Source: Brevundimonas sp. UBA4553
Lineage (GTDB): Bacteria; Pseudomonadota; Alphaproteobacteria; Caulobacterales; Caulobacteraceae
DNA length: 64,000 nucleotides
Reading direction: 5' to 3'
NCBI RefSeq assembly: GCF_002387245.1
Contig: NZ_DGLD01000002.1
Span: 273,515-337,514, forward strand
Each line of letters begins with the position of its first letter. Position 1 is the first letter of the stretch. The notes under the pieces were generated by a model, which saw only the letters and a program-made list of their open reading frames with translations, was not told the DNA's origin and did no database searches. This document shows positions 25,398-37,327 of the stretch, piece by piece. A program made the position numbers and the translations under genes.

Positions 25398-26697
25398 CGC
25401 GCCCGTCGATATTGGCGTGAAGACGAGCGCCGTCAGCCCACGGACCGAGCGTCTGCAGGCGCGCCTGCGTGGCCGCTACGCCCGCGAGACTCGCTTCAAG
25501 TGGTATGGCCGCGCGGCCATCGGCTTCGCCCTGGTCTTCCTGGTGATCCTTCTGGGCAGCATCATCCTGCAGGGCCGCACGGCCTTCTACAGCCACAGCG
25601 TGACCCTGCCGGTCCATATGGATGCGTCGCGGATCGACCGCGCCTATCCGCAGGGCGCCAACTTCGAGCAGATCGTCGCCGAGCAGCAGTTGCGCCGTCT
25701 GGGTATTCCCGACGACGCCCAGGGCTCCAAGGCGGCGGCGATGAAGGCTCTGTTCTCGTCGGAGCTGAAGTTCCAGGCGGCGGGCATGATCACCCGCCAG
25801 CCCAGCTTGCTGGGCCAGACCGTGCCGGTGACCGCGCCCCTGTCCGACAACGCCGATCTTTATCTGAAGGGCGAAATCTCCAAGGCCACGCCTGAGGATC
25901 AGCGTCGCATCAGCAATGAGCAGATGGCTTGGCTGGACCGCATGAAGGCCTCGGGTGCGGTGCGCGCCCACTTCAACAGCGCCCTGTTCACCAAGGGCGA
26001 CTCGACCCAGCCCGAGCTGGCGGGTCTGCTGGGTGCGGTAGTCGGTTCGGCCCTGATGCTGCTGGTTACGGCCCTGATCGCCATTCCGGTCGGCGTCGGC
26101 GCCGCTGTCTGGCTGGAAGAATACTCGCCGCGCAACCGGCTGACCGCGATCATCGAGGTCAACATCAACAACCTCGCCGCCGTGCCGTCGATCGTTTACG
26201 GCCTGCTGGGTTTGGCCCTCTTCATCAACTTCATGCACCTGCCGCGCGCCAGCCCGCTGGTCGGCGGTCTGGTTCTGGCCCTGATGGCTCTGCCGACCGT
26301 TATCATCGCCACGCGTTCGTCGCTGAAGGCCGTGCCGCCCTCGATCCGCGAGGCCGCCCTGGCCATGGGCGCCAGCCGCACCCAGACGGTGTTCGGTCAC
26401 GTCCTGCCCCTGGCCATGCCGGGGGTCATGACGGGTTCGATCATCGCCATGGCGCATGCCCTGGGCGAAACGGCGCCCCTGCTGCTGATCGGCATGATCA
26501 GCTTCGTCCCCGGCGTGCCCCACGCCATCGACGAGCCGGTCGGCGCTCTGCCTTCGCTGATCTATATCTGGGAGAACGCCTCGGAGCGCGCGTTCCACGA
26601 GCGGACCGCCGCCGCCATCCTTGTGCTCCTCGCCTTCATGATCGTCATGAACGCCGCCGCGATCCTGCTGCGTCGGCGCTTTGAACGCCGGTGGTAG
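25390..26697 (+). CDS. pstA: Phosphate ABC transporter permease PstA
   Basis: About 435 residues with a DUF3333-type N-terminal region (one membrane span plus a periplasmic domain of about 180 residues), then the permease domain with the coupling loop PSIREAALAMGASRTQTVFGHVLPLAMPG. ATG 25390 lies inside the end of pstC, giving translational coupling. It pairs with PstC and binds PstB on the cytoplasmic side. Confidence 0.93.
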   Translation: MTDAPVDIGVKTSAVSPRTERLQARLRGRYARETRFKWYGRAAIGFALVFLVILLGSIILQGRTAFYSHSVTLPVHMDASRIDRAYPQGANFEQIVAEQQLRRLGIPDDAQGSKAAAMKALFSSELKFQAAGMITRQPSLLGQTVPVTAPLSDNADLYLKGEISKATPEDQRRISNEQMAWLDRMKASGAVRAHFNSALFTKGDSTQPELAGLLGAVVGSALMLLVTALIAIPVGVGAAVWLEEYSPRNRLTAIIEVNINNLAAVPSIVYGLLGLALFINFMHLPRASPLVGGLVLALMALPTVIIATRSSLKAVPPSIREAALAMGASRTQTVFGHVLPLAMPGVMTGSIIAMAHALGETAPLLLIGMISFVPGVPHAIDEPVGALPSLIYIWENASERAFHERTAAAILVLLAFMIVMNAAAILLRRRFERRW

Positions 26698-26701
26698 TCT
26701 T

Positions 26702-27574
26702 ATGAAGTTCAATATTCTCCGCGCCCCCGAGGGCCAGGGCGGCGGCTCCGCCGCAGCCGAGCCCTCGACCCTGTCGACCGCCCCCGTCGTCGGCGCTCAC
26801 GCCTCGGCGCCGCTTGGCCCGATCAAGATCGCCGCGCGCGACGTTTCCGTCTTCTACGGTGAGAAGCAGGCCCTGTTCGGCGTCTCGCTGGACATCCCGG
26901 ACAAGACCGTCACGGCCCTGATCGGCCCGTCGGGCTGCGGCAAGTCGACCTTCCTGCGGACCATGAACCGCATGAACGACACCATCCCGGGCTGCCGTGT
27001 CACCGGCGAGATCGAGATGGACGGCGGCGACATCAATGACCGCAAGATCGACCCTGTGCTGCTGCGCGCTCAGGTTGGCATGGTGTTCCAGAAGCCCAAT
27101 CCCTTCCCCAAGACGATCTACGAGAACGTCGCCTATGGGCCGAAGATCCACGGTCTGGCTTCGTCCAAGGGCGAACTGGACGACATCGTCCAGAAGGCTC
27201 TGAAACGCGCCGGTCTGTGGGATGAGGTCGCCGACCGTCTGCACTCGCCGGGCACCGGCCTGTCGGGCGGTCAGCAGCAGCGTCTGGTCATCGCCCGCGC
27301 CATCGCGGTCGAACCCGAAGTCATCCTGATGGACGAACCCTGCTCGGCGCTGGACCCCATCGCCACGGCCAAGATCGAGGAACTGATCGACGAACTGCGC
27401 GAGCGCTACTGCATCGTCATCGTCACCCACTCCATGGCCCAGGCGGCCCGCGTGTCGCAACGCACGGCTTTCTTCCACATGGGCAAGCTGGTCGAGACCG
27501 GCGACACCGAAGAGATCTTCACCAATCCGCGCGAGCGTCGCACGCTCGACTACATCACCGGCCGCTTCGGCTAA
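26702..27574 (+). CDS. pstB: Phosphate ABC transporter ATPase PstB
   Basis: 290 residues. Walker A GPSGCGKST, the Q-loop VFQKPNPFPKTIYENVAYG typical of PstB, signature LSGGQQQR, Walker B VILMDEPCSALDP and H-loop VTHS are all intact. It has an N-terminal extension of about 40 low-complexity residues absent in E. coli PstB. It energises phosphate uptake and takes part in PhoR signalling. Starts 4 bases after pstA. Confidence 0.96.
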   Translation: MKFNILRAPEGQGGGSAAAEPSTLSTAPVVGAHASAPLGPIKIAARDVSVFYGEKQALFGVSLDIPDKTVTALIGPSGCGKSTFLRTMNRMNDTIPGCRVTGEIEMDGGDINDRKIDPVLLRAQVGMVFQKPNPFPKTIYENVAYGPKIHGLASSKGELDDIVQKALKRAGLWDEVADRLHSPGTGLSGGQQQRLVIARAIAVEPEVILMDEPCSALDPIATAKIEELIDELRERYCIVIVTHSMAQAARVSQRTAFFHMGKLVETGDTEEIFTNPRERRTLDYITGRFG

Positions 27575-27582
27575 GGGCAGTC

Positions 27583-28335
27583 ATGAACCAGCATACGGTC
27601 AAGGCTTACGGCGACGAACTGAACCAACTGACGGCCGAGGTCGTCCGCATGGGCGGTCTGGCCGAGGCCCAGGTGGCGGACGCCATCGAATCCGTCGCTC
27701 GCCGGGATGTGGCCCTGGCGAAGGCGGTGGTCGAACGTGACAACCGGCTCGACGCCCTGCATCGCGACATCGAGAAGAAGTCGATTCGTCTGATCGCCCT
27801 GCGTCAGCCGGTGGCCTCGGACTTACGGCGCACGCTGGGGGCCATGAAGCTGGCCTCGGATCTGGAACGCACCGGCGATCTGGCCAAGAACATCGCCAAG
27901 CGGGCGCTGATCCTGGCCGAGGGCGAGCCCATGCAGCCCCTGACCCGTTCGATCGAGCGGATGGGCCGCCTGGTTTCGACCCGTCTGCGCGACGTCCTGG
28001 ACGCCTATACGGCGTCGGAGATTGAACGGGCCCTGTCGGTGTGGAGCACCGATGACGAGGTGGACGAGCACTACAACGCCCTGTTCCGCGAGTTGCTGAC
28101 CTACATGATGGGCGACCCGCGCACGATCACGGCCTGCACCCATCTGCTGTTTATGGCCAAGAACCTGGAGCGGATCGGCGACCACGCGACCAATATCGCC
28201 GAGACGGTCCACTATGAGATCACTGGCGAGGAAATGCTGGGCGAGCGGCCAAAGGCCGTCCCCGGTCCGGGCGAGGAACAAACGCCCACCCCGCATATCT
28301 CGACCCCGCCGCCGTCCGACACGGCGGCTGACTGA
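27583..28335 (+). CDS. phoU: Phosphate signalling regulator PhoU
   Basis: 250 residues, two repeated three-helix PhoU domains (about 10-100 and 115-215) with the metal-site motifs SDLRRTLGAMKLASDLERTGDLAKNI and AKNLERIGDHATNIAE. It keeps PhoR inactive and limits Pst uptake when phosphate is plentiful. A proline-rich acidic tail of about 25 residues follows. Starts 8 bases after pstB in the same operon. Confidence 0.95.
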   Translation: MNQHTVKAYGDELNQLTAEVVRMGGLAEAQVADAIESVARRDVALAKAVVERDNRLDALHRDIEKKSIRLIALRQPVASDLRRTLGAMKLASDLERTGDLAKNIAKRALILAEGEPMQPLTRSIERMGRLVSTRLRDVLDAYTASEIERALSVWSTDDEVDEHYNALFRELLTYMMGDPRTITACTHLLFMAKNLERIGDHATNIAETVHYEITGEEMLGERPKAVPGPGEEQTPTPHISTPPPSDTAAD

Positions 28336-28375
28336 ACCTTCCTGCTGACGACTTCGACCGACCGGAGAGCCTGAC

Positions 28376-29065
<690 letters not shown>

Positions 29066-29161
29066 AACGTCGCTGGTTCGGCCGGCGCGTTAAATTTCAG
29101 TCATCCGCATCCACTGACGGCGCCGCCTGCCTCATGACGACAGGTCATGGGGAGAGGCGGA

Positions 29162-29881
29162 ATGCCGGACGCGATCATTGCAATGCTGGGCTGGATCGGA
29201 GCGGTCGCCCTGGGCGGGGTGGCGGCCGCCGTTCTTGTGAAGGGACGCGTGCGGTGGGGGTGGCTGATCGCCGCCCTGTTGCTGATGGCGGTCTATGACG
29301 CGGTGCTGACACGCGGTTACGGCCATATTCCCCTGTCGTTTGGCCCTTCGAACTGGAACTGGGAGGGCAAAGCCATGGCCGCCCTTCTTTCATTGGCCGT
29401 GGCCAGCCTGCCTGTCATCGGCTGGAAGCGGGCGGGTCTGACGCTGAAGCAGGATCGCCGGGGCCTGACGGGCGCCTTGGTCATGTCGGGTTTGCTGGTC
29501 GCCCTGTTCCTTGGGCTAGCCCTCTATTTCCCAGGGCAGGGGTTCGACCTCGACAGCCTCGCCTTCCAGTTGACGATGCCGGGTCTGGACGAGGAACTCT
29601 TCTATCGCGGCGTGCTGCTGCTGATGCTGAACGAGGTGTTCGGCAAGCCGGTGCGCATTCTGGGCGCATGGATGGGTTGGGGCGCGGTGCTGTCGTCGCT
29701 GGCCTTCGGTCTGACCCATGCTCTGGGCTATTCCGACGGCGGCTTCACCTTTGAGCCTTTGCTGATGGCGACGACCGGCGGCGCCGCCCTGCTGCTCGTC
29801 TGGCTGCGCGAGAAGACCGGCAGCGTCCTGCTGCCGATCCTCCTGCACAACTACGGCAATGCGATCTTCATGCTGGTCTAG
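29162..29881 (+). CDS. CPBP-family intramembrane metalloprotease
   Basis: 239 residues with about six to seven membrane spans. CPBP (Abi/Rce1-like) motifs are present: DEELFYRGVLL (EExxxR) and the later FGLTHALGY histidine, with a second motif near LPILLHNYGNAI. Family members are CAAX-type proteases or self-immunity proteins; substrate unknown here. ATG 29162 follows GGGGAGAGG. The end overlaps the convergent hslO gene by 4 bases. Confidence 0.85.
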   Translation: MPDAIIAMLGWIGAVALGGVAAAVLVKGRVRWGWLIAALLLMAVYDAVLTRGYGHIPLSFGPSNWNWEGKAMAALLSLAVASLPVIGWKRAGLTLKQDRRGLTGALVMSGLLVALFLGLALYFPGQGFDLDSLAFQLTMPGLDEELFYRGVLLLMLNEVFGKPVRILGAWMGWGAVLSSLAFGLTHALGYSDGGFTFEPLLMATTGGAALLLVWLREKTGSVLLPILLHNYGNAIFMLV

Positions 29882-30813
29882 GCGACCGGCTGTTCGATCT
29901 CGCTCGGGTCGATCTCATAGACGGTCGAGCAGTACTCGCACGTCGCATGGATCTTGCCGTCATCCTCGATCATCTCGGCGCGGTCTTCGACAGGGAAGGA
30001 CTGCATTACGGCGACGATCCGCTCTCTGGAGCAGCGGCAGACAGCCGCGAGCGCCTTGGCGCCCTCCAGCCGCACGCCGTCTTCGTGGAACAGACGATAC
30101 AGCAGGGTCTCGGCGCTGATGGTTGGGTCGATCAGTTCGTCGTCGCCCAGGGTGAAGAACAGGGCGCGCGTGCGTTCCCAGACGTCTTCGGTCGAACCGC
30201 GCGCGTCGTCGCTGGCGATCACCTGGATCATGGCACCGCCCGCGCGCCAGGATGTGCCCGCCTCGGTGGTGACCTGGCCCACGGCCAGACGCACCTTGGT
30301 CGGGACCTGTTCGGACTGGGTGAAGTAGTGCTCGGCGCACAGGGACAGGCTTTCCCCTTCGATAGGGGTGATGCCCTGGGTGCGCTCGAAGTCTTCGCCC
30401 CGGTCGATGGTCATCATGAAGACGCCCTTGCCCAGCAGCGTCTGGGCGCCGGGACGAACGAAGCCCTCGGATGCGGCGGCGACGCCTTCGGGATCAAAGC
30501 GGCAGAAGCCGCGCAGCGTCCCCGCCGTGTCGTAGTCGGCCACGACATAGCGCACCGGACCGTCGCCCTGAGCCTGGACGATGAGCCGCCCTTCGAACTT
30601 CAGCGCCGATCCGACGATGGCCGCCAGCACGCAGGCTTCGCCCAGCAGGGCTGCCACGGGCTCGGGATAGTCATGGGCCGAAAGAACCGTGTTGACCGCT
30701 TCGCCCAACCGGACCAGGCGACCGCGCACCGGCCAGCCTTCGATCTGGAAAGCGGCGGCGAAGTCGTCGGAAGGAACGGCGGCTGGTTGTGCGGCGGGCG
30801 CGTGATCGGTCAC
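29878..30813 (-). CDS. hslO: Redox-regulated chaperone Hsp33
   Basis: 311 residues with a GTG start (CAGGA 8 bases upstream). The C-terminal zinc centre that releases the chaperone on oxidation is intact: CRC in the VCRCSRERI segment and CEYC in the ATCEYCSTVYEI segment. Hsp33 is a cytoplasmic holdase activated by oxidative stress. Convergent with the CPBP protease gene. Confidence 0.94.
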   Translation of the reverse strand: MTDHAPAAQPAAVPSDDFAAAFQIEGWPVRGRLVRLGEAVNTVLSAHDYPEPVAALLGEACVLAAIVGSALKFEGRLIVQAQGDGPVRYVVADYDTAGTLRGFCRFDPEGVAAASEGFVRPGAQTLLGKGVFMMTIDRGEDFERTQGITPIEGESLSLCAEHYFTQSEQVPTKVRLAVGQVTTEAGTSWRAGGAMIQVIASDDARGSTEDVWERTRALFFTLGDDELIDPTISAETLLYRLFHEDGVRLEGAKALAAVCRCSRERIVAVMQSFPVEDRAEMIEDDGKIHATCEYCSTVYEIDPSEIEQPVA

Positions 30814-30990
30814 GGCGGAAATCCTGAAAAAGGCGAAACTGTTCGGAAGCGGCGCAACATAGGGAGGCGACGGTCAAATGGTAAGAGGCGGGTCCTCGCG
30901 CTTGCAGCTTGGCCGTTTGTAGCGGAACCTCTTTCGGCCCGGTTCGCTCCTGTCACACGACGGTTTCGACAAGAAGAGGTTTGGTTGCCC

Positions 30991-31518
30991 ATGGTTCGAC
31001 AGTTCAACGCCGTGGACGAAGTCCGCAAACATCCCGGGATCACGGCCGGCGTGGTCGCTGTTCTGGCGGGCGTGGGCCTGGCCGCTCTGCTGCTGAACCA
31101 GTGCAGCGGCCCCACGCGATACGAACGTCTGCGCGATCGGGTCGATCCACGCGGTTGGTTTGACGCCGAGGCTCTGCGGCATCGGTTTGACGACATCGCA
31201 CGCGGCGTTCGCCACGGCGCCGACGATCTGACCCATCGTGCTGCTGAACTGGGCGACTATGCGGGCGAGCGGGCAGGGCGGTTTGGTCATGGCGCCCGCG
31301 CCCAGGCCGAGCATTGGCTGCAACGCTCGCGCGCCAAGTCGCGCAAGCCCATGAAACGTTACGCCAAGCAGGCGCGGCGCTACGCCGAGGACGCAGGTGA
31401 CTTCGCCCGCGATCATGCGAAAGAGGGCGGCGCCTTGCTGGCCGTGGCCACGATCGCCGCTGCGATCGGCGCCGCTGCTCTGGAAAGCCGTCGCAAGGGC
31501 GGTTTCGGCAAGCTGTAG
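30991..31518 (+). CDS. Hypothetical membrane-anchored protein
   Basis: 175 residues. A hydrophobic segment near 15-38 (GVVAVLAGVGLAALLLN) and a second at the C-terminus (about 148-166) flank a strongly charged helical middle rich in R, H and A (RYAKQARRYAEDAGDFARDH), likely a coiled coil. No family recognised. The start is ATG 30991 or in-frame TTG 30985. A terminator follows directly, marking the transcript end. Confidence 0.65.
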   Translation: MVRQFNAVDEVRKHPGITAGVVAVLAGVGLAALLLNQCSGPTRYERLRDRVDPRGWFDAEALRHRFDDIARGVRHGADDLTHRAAELGDYAGERAGRFGHGARAQAEHWLQRSRAKSRKPMKRYAKQARRYAEDAGDFARDHAKEGGALLAVATIAAAIGAAALESRRKGGFGKL

Positions 31519-31540
31519 GCCGGTTGGAAAATTCGTGCGG

Positions 31541-31566
31541 AAAGGGGGGCTGGTGTCCCCCTTTTT
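31541..31566 (+). terminator. Rho-independent terminator
   Basis: AAAGGGGG (31541-31548) pairs with CCCCCTTT (31557-31564) around an 8-base loop and runs into T residues. It ends the transcript of the preceding hypothetical gene and lies 37 bases before the serB-serA fusion. Confidence 0.8.
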
Positions 31567-31602
31567 ATTGCTGCAGGTGCGAAGCTGGGCTAGGTCCGGC
31601 GC

Positions 31603-33492
<1,890 letters not shown>

Positions 33493-33590
33493 TCACTGTT
33501 CAGATTCCCTAGGGGCATCTTGCGCTTGCGGCAAAGCAGCGCATCCTCCCGCATAACGACCGCACACTGACGGTCGAGGGAGGAACACCG

Positions 33591-35393
33591 ATGTCTCGTT
33601 TTCTTCGTGGAGCGGCCGTCGCCGCATTGAGTCTGGCGGCCCTGTCGACGGCGAGCGCCGCCGGGGCGCAAACCTATAATCGGCTGGTCGTTTTCGGCGA
33701 CAGCCTGTCCGACAACGGCAACCTCTATCTGGCGTCGGGTCGGACGACGCCAGCGTCGCCGCCCTATTATCAGGGTCGTTTCTCCAGCGGGCCGGTCTTC
33801 ACCGAGCGGCTGGGCTTCAATGCTGCGAACTTCACGGGTCCGGTGACGGGCAGCATAAACTACGCCTTTGGCGGCGCGCGCACCGACAGCCAGGCTTCTC
33901 CTCTGGGGATGCGGTTGCAGCTTTCTCAGTATCAGTCGCGGGGCGGAACGTTCGGCGCCGGGGATCTGGTCAGTATTCTGGGCGGGGCCAACAACATATT
34001 CCAGGGCCTGCCGGCGGCGGGCGCTTCGGCCAATCCCCAGGGCAGCATCGCGCCGGTGGCGCTGAGCGCCGCCTCGGACATCAACTTCATCGTCGGTGGC
34101 GTGGCCCAGGCCGGGGCGGGAACCATTCTGGTCACCAACCTGCCCAAGCTGAGCCTCACGCCGCAGTTTCGCGGCACGGCCGCAGCGCCTCTGGCCGACT
34201 ACGCCGTGACCACCTTCAACGGCGCTCTGCTGACGGGGCTGAACGCCACGGCGGCGGCGCGTCCCGGCACCAACATCATCATGATGGACCTGTTCAAGAT
34301 CGGTGACGTCATCGCCGCCAATCCCAGCGCATTCGGCGTGAGCAACGTCACTCAGCCCTGCTTCAACGGGGTGACCGTCTGCTCCAATCCCAATGACTAT
34401 TTCTATTTCGACGGGGTGCATCCCACCGCAGCAGGCCATGCTGCGATCGCGCGTCTGGCCAACGACTATCTGTACTACGGCGACCTCGGGTCCCAGACCT
34501 CCCTGCTGGGCGAGACAGCCGGGCGACACCGAGAGGACGCTCTGGACGACGCCACCGCCGGCCTGTCGGAGCGAGAGGCCTGGACCGCCGGCACATCCAT
34601 TTCCGTCTCGGCCCTGGTGGATCGAACCAAGACGGACGCGCGCGAAGCCATCGGCGAGGCGACCTCGGACGGCTATGGCGTCCGGATCGCGTTGGAAGGC
34701 GGCAGCGAGACGCTGAAATTCGGTCTGGCGGGCAGCTATCGCAACGCTGACGTGGACGCTGGCAGCCTGAACTTCGATCTGGATACCTTTGGCCTGGACA
34801 TCTACGGCGGCTGGCGCTCCGGGGATGTGTTCATCAACGCTGCAGCAGGCGTGGCCCAGGACGATTTCAACGACGTCAGCCGACTGACCTCGCTCGCTCC
34901 CGTGGTTCACACCGGCTCGACCCGTGGCGTGTCGACGGGCGCGCGTCTGCAAGGCGGGATGTGGTTCGACGTGGGCGGCATCGCTCTGTCGCCGCGTGCA
35001 GCCGTGGTGTGGGTCAACAGCGACGTTGACGGCTTCACCGAGCAAGGGCCGGCGGCGCAGTACGACTACAAGGATCGTGCCGTGCAATCCACGACGGCTG
35101 AGGTGGTTCTGCGCGCCGAGCTGGAGCTTGATCAGTTCCAGTTCTACGCCGAGGGCGGCTATCGCGACTCTCTGAGCGACGACAGCGCCGCCGTACGCAC
35201 GGGAATCGCGGGCAATCCCGCCCAGGTCCTGTCGCGCGAGATCGAGGACCCCTGGGGCGGTCAGTTCCTCGCGTCGGTTGGGATCGAAGGCACGGTGATG
35301 GACCGGCTGAAGGTTTCCGTCGGATACAAGGGCCGCTTTGGCGATGCGGCTGACAGCCACATGGGCGGGATCATGTTGACCCTGCCGCTGTAG
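33591..35393 (+). CDS. GDSL esterase autotransporter
   Basis: 600 residues. Signal peptide (about 1-27), then an SGNH/GDSL hydrolase passenger (about 28-305) with block I GDSL (S38), block III GGANN and block V DGVHP (D274, H277). The C-terminal 280 residues form an autotransporter beta-barrel ending in LTLPL. Predicted to sit in the outer membrane and hydrolyse ester lipids at the surface, like EstA. A strong GGGAGGAAC ribosome-binding site precedes ATG 33591. Confidence 0.9.
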   Translation: MSRFLRGAAVAALSLAALSTASAAGAQTYNRLVVFGDSLSDNGNLYLASGRTTPASPPYYQGRFSSGPVFTERLGFNAANFTGPVTGSINYAFGGARTDSQASPLGMRLQLSQYQSRGGTFGAGDLVSILGGANNIFQGLPAAGASANPQGSIAPVALSAASDINFIVGGVAQAGAGTILVTNLPKLSLTPQFRGTAAAPLADYAVTTFNGALLTGLNATAAARPGTNIIMMDLFKIGDVIAANPSAFGVSNVTQPCFNGVTVCSNPNDYFYFDGVHPTAAGHAAIARLANDYLYYGDLGSQTSLLGETAGRHREDALDDATAGLSEREAWTAGTSISVSALVDRTKTDAREAIGEATSDGYGVRIALEGGSETLKFGLAGSYRNADVDAGSLNFDLDTFGLDIYGGWRSGDVFINAAAGVAQDDFNDVSRLTSLAPVVHTGSTRGVSTGARLQGGMWFDVGGIALSPRAAVVWVNSDVDGFTEQGPAAQYDYKDRAVQSTTAEVVLRAELELDQFQFYAEGGYRDSLSDDSAAVRTGIAGNPAQVLSREIEDPWGGQFLASVGIEGTVMDRLKVSVGYKGRFGDAADSHMGGIMLTLPL

Positions 35394-35632
35394 AGCGTTC
35401 CGCTAGATAATCGGAAAGGCCGCGCGGCTCGTCTGCGCTGCCTTTCTCGTTCCGGGTTCCTTTGGTGCGACGCCTTGTCGCCCCGACGCGGCCCCATTCG
35501 CGTCCCGGTGTGATGGCAAAAGGCGATCAACCCCGGCCGTCGGCGAGCGTTTCCGCCACCAGCGCACCTCTTTTCGCGTGACCAAGACGGCCCTCCCGCT
35601 CGTGGATCGAGCGCCTGGAGTGCAGTTTCAGT

Positions 35633-36259
35633 ATGCGTTTTTTTCCTCCGGCCGTGAGGCCGCTGGCGATCCGCTTTGGTCAAACCAGCGTTGTCGCCGT
35701 TACCGCCGTTCTCGCCATGGCCGGCGCGCCCCTCGGCGCGGCCAGCCTGCCGTCGGACACGGCTGAACCCCTGTCCGCGCCCGCCGCCCCGCCGGTTCAG
35801 GCGGTGGCCAAGCCCGCAGGCCCGGTCACGCGCAAGGTGCAGTTTGACGCGCCGGTGAAGGGCTACCGCGTCAACTCGGCGTTCGGTCTTCGCAAGCTGA
35901 CGATCGAGGCCAAGGCGCGTGCGCACAAGGGCGTGGACATCGCGGCGCCCCAGGGCACCAGCGTCTACACCACGGCCGAGGGGCGGGTGGTCCGGGCGGG
36001 CTTTCAGGCCGGCGGCTACGGCAACTTTATCGAGGTCAAACACCCGAATGGCATGAGCAGCGTCTACGGCCATCTGAGCCGCATCGACGTCCATGTGGGT
36101 CAGGCGGTGGCCTCGGACGAGCGCATCGGGCTGGTCGGCTCGACCGGCTATTCCACGGGGCCGCATCTGCATTTCGAGGTGCGACGAAATGGCGGTCAGG
36201 TGAACCCCGCCAAGGTCGTGGGGCAGGCTTTCGACGTGAAGGTCAGCGCGCCCAAATAG
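35633..36259 (+). CDS. M23 family metallopeptidase
   Basis: 208 residues with an N-terminal signal-anchor (about 15-42) and a C-terminal LytM/peptidase M23 domain (about 85-200). Zinc ligands are visible in HKGVDIAA and HLHFEV. It lacks the long coiled coil of division-type EnvC proteins. Either a small peptidoglycan endopeptidase or an activator; both active-site motifs are complete, which favours a real enzyme. Confidence 0.88.
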   Translation: MRFFPPAVRPLAIRFGQTSVVAVTAVLAMAGAPLGAASLPSDTAEPLSAPAAPPVQAVAKPAGPVTRKVQFDAPVKGYRVNSAFGLRKLTIEAKARAHKGVDIAAPQGTSVYTTAEGRVVRAGFQAGGYGNFIEVKHPNGMSSVYGHLSRIDVHVGQAVASDERIGLVGSTGYSTGPHLHFEVRRNGGQVNPAKVVGQAFDVKVSAPK

Positions 36260-36358
36260 GTGGCTTCGGCTTCATGACCGAACTGTAATGTAAAATGCCC
36301 TTTCCATTTGCGCCGTCGCCCCGTTAGGATTCGCTCCGACGCTTGCGAGGGGAATGGC

Positions 36359-37327
36359 ATGGTTGCGGCGCTGACGCTGGACGGGATCAGCAAGACCTAT
36401 GGCGGCTTTCAGGCCGTTTCCGACCTCAGTTTCGAGGTGGAGAAGGGCACGATCTGCGGCTTTCTCGGCCCCAACGGCGCGGGCAAGACCTCGACCCTGC
36501 GCATGATCTTGGGCCTGCAGCCGGCCACCTCGGGTCGTATTGAAATCCTCGGCGCCGACGATGGGCGCAAGGTGCGCGACCGGATCGGCTTCCTGCCGGA
36601 GGAGCGCGGCCTCTACAAGAAGATGACGCCCGTGGACGCCATCGCCTTCTTCGGCGGCCTCAAGGGCGTGCCCGCGTCCGAGGGGCGCAAGCGCGCCCGC
36701 GAGATGCTGACGCAGATGGGGCTGGGCGACGCCCAGAAGAAGAAGATGAAAGAGCTGTCCAAGGGGATGGCTCAGAAGGTCCAGTTGATCGCCTCGGTCG
36801 TGCATCGCCCCGAATTCGTGATCCTGGACGAGCCGTTTTCCGGGCTGGATCCGATGAATCAGCAAGGGCTGGAAGCCATGATCCGCGCCCTGGCCGCCGA
36901 CGGGGCGACGGTCCTGTTCTCGACCCACGTCATGCAGCACGCCGAGCGTCTGTGCGACAAGGTGGTGCTCCTGGCGCGCGGCAGGAAGGCCTTTGAGGGC
37001 ACGGTGGATCAGGCGCGTGCGACCTCGCCCCGCTTCCTGGAATTGGAGGGCGCGCTGGATGTCGCTTCTGTTTCCGCACTGCCGGGGGTGAGCGGCGTCG
37101 AGGTTCTGACCGAGCAGGACGGCGCGCGCACGCTGCGCGCCGGGTTGGCGCCAGGCGCAGGCGGGCAGGAGGCGTTGAAGTCGGCCTTCTTGAGCGGCCT
37201 CGACGTGCGCCGTTTCCAGATCAAGGAACCGACCTTGCATGACGCCTTCATCGCCCTGACCGGCGATCATCCCGATGAGGATCAGAGCGTCGCTCGCGAC
37301 GCCGTCAAGGCGGAGGTCGCCCGATGA
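36359..37327 (+). CDS. ABC transporter ATP-binding protein (ABC-2 type)
   Basis: 322 residues. Walker A GPNGAGKTS, signature-like LSKGMAQKVQ, Walker B FVILDEPFSGLDP, H-loop STHVMQHAERLC. The C-terminal 90 residues form the DUF4162 extension common in NatA-like exporters. ATG 36359 follows GAGGGG; the frame is open upstream from a TTG at 36308 but family similarity begins at 36359. It overlaps the permease gene by 4 bases (ATGA), so the two form one exporter. Substrate unknown (sodium or drug in relatives). Confidence 0.9.
   Translation: MVAALTLDGISKTYGGFQAVSDLSFEVEKGTICGFLGPNGAGKTSTLRMILGLQPATSGRIEILGADDGRKVRDRIGFLPEERGLYKKMTPVDAIAFFGGLKGVPASEGRKRAREMLTQMGLGDAQKKKMKELSKGMAQKVQLIASVVHRPEFVILDEPFSGLDPMNQQGLEAMIRALAADGATVLFSTHVMQHAERLCDKVVLLARGRKAFEGTVDQARATSPRFLELEGALDVASVSALPGVSGVEVLTEQDGARTLRAGLAPGAGGQEALKSAFLSGLDVRRFQIKEPTLHDAFIALTGDHPDEDQSVARDAVKAEVAR

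Noticed and set aside
36270..36295. CTGTAATGTAAA near the ABC exporter as a Pho box
   Set aside because: Only one half-site resembles the consensus; the second repeat at the 4-base spacing does not match.
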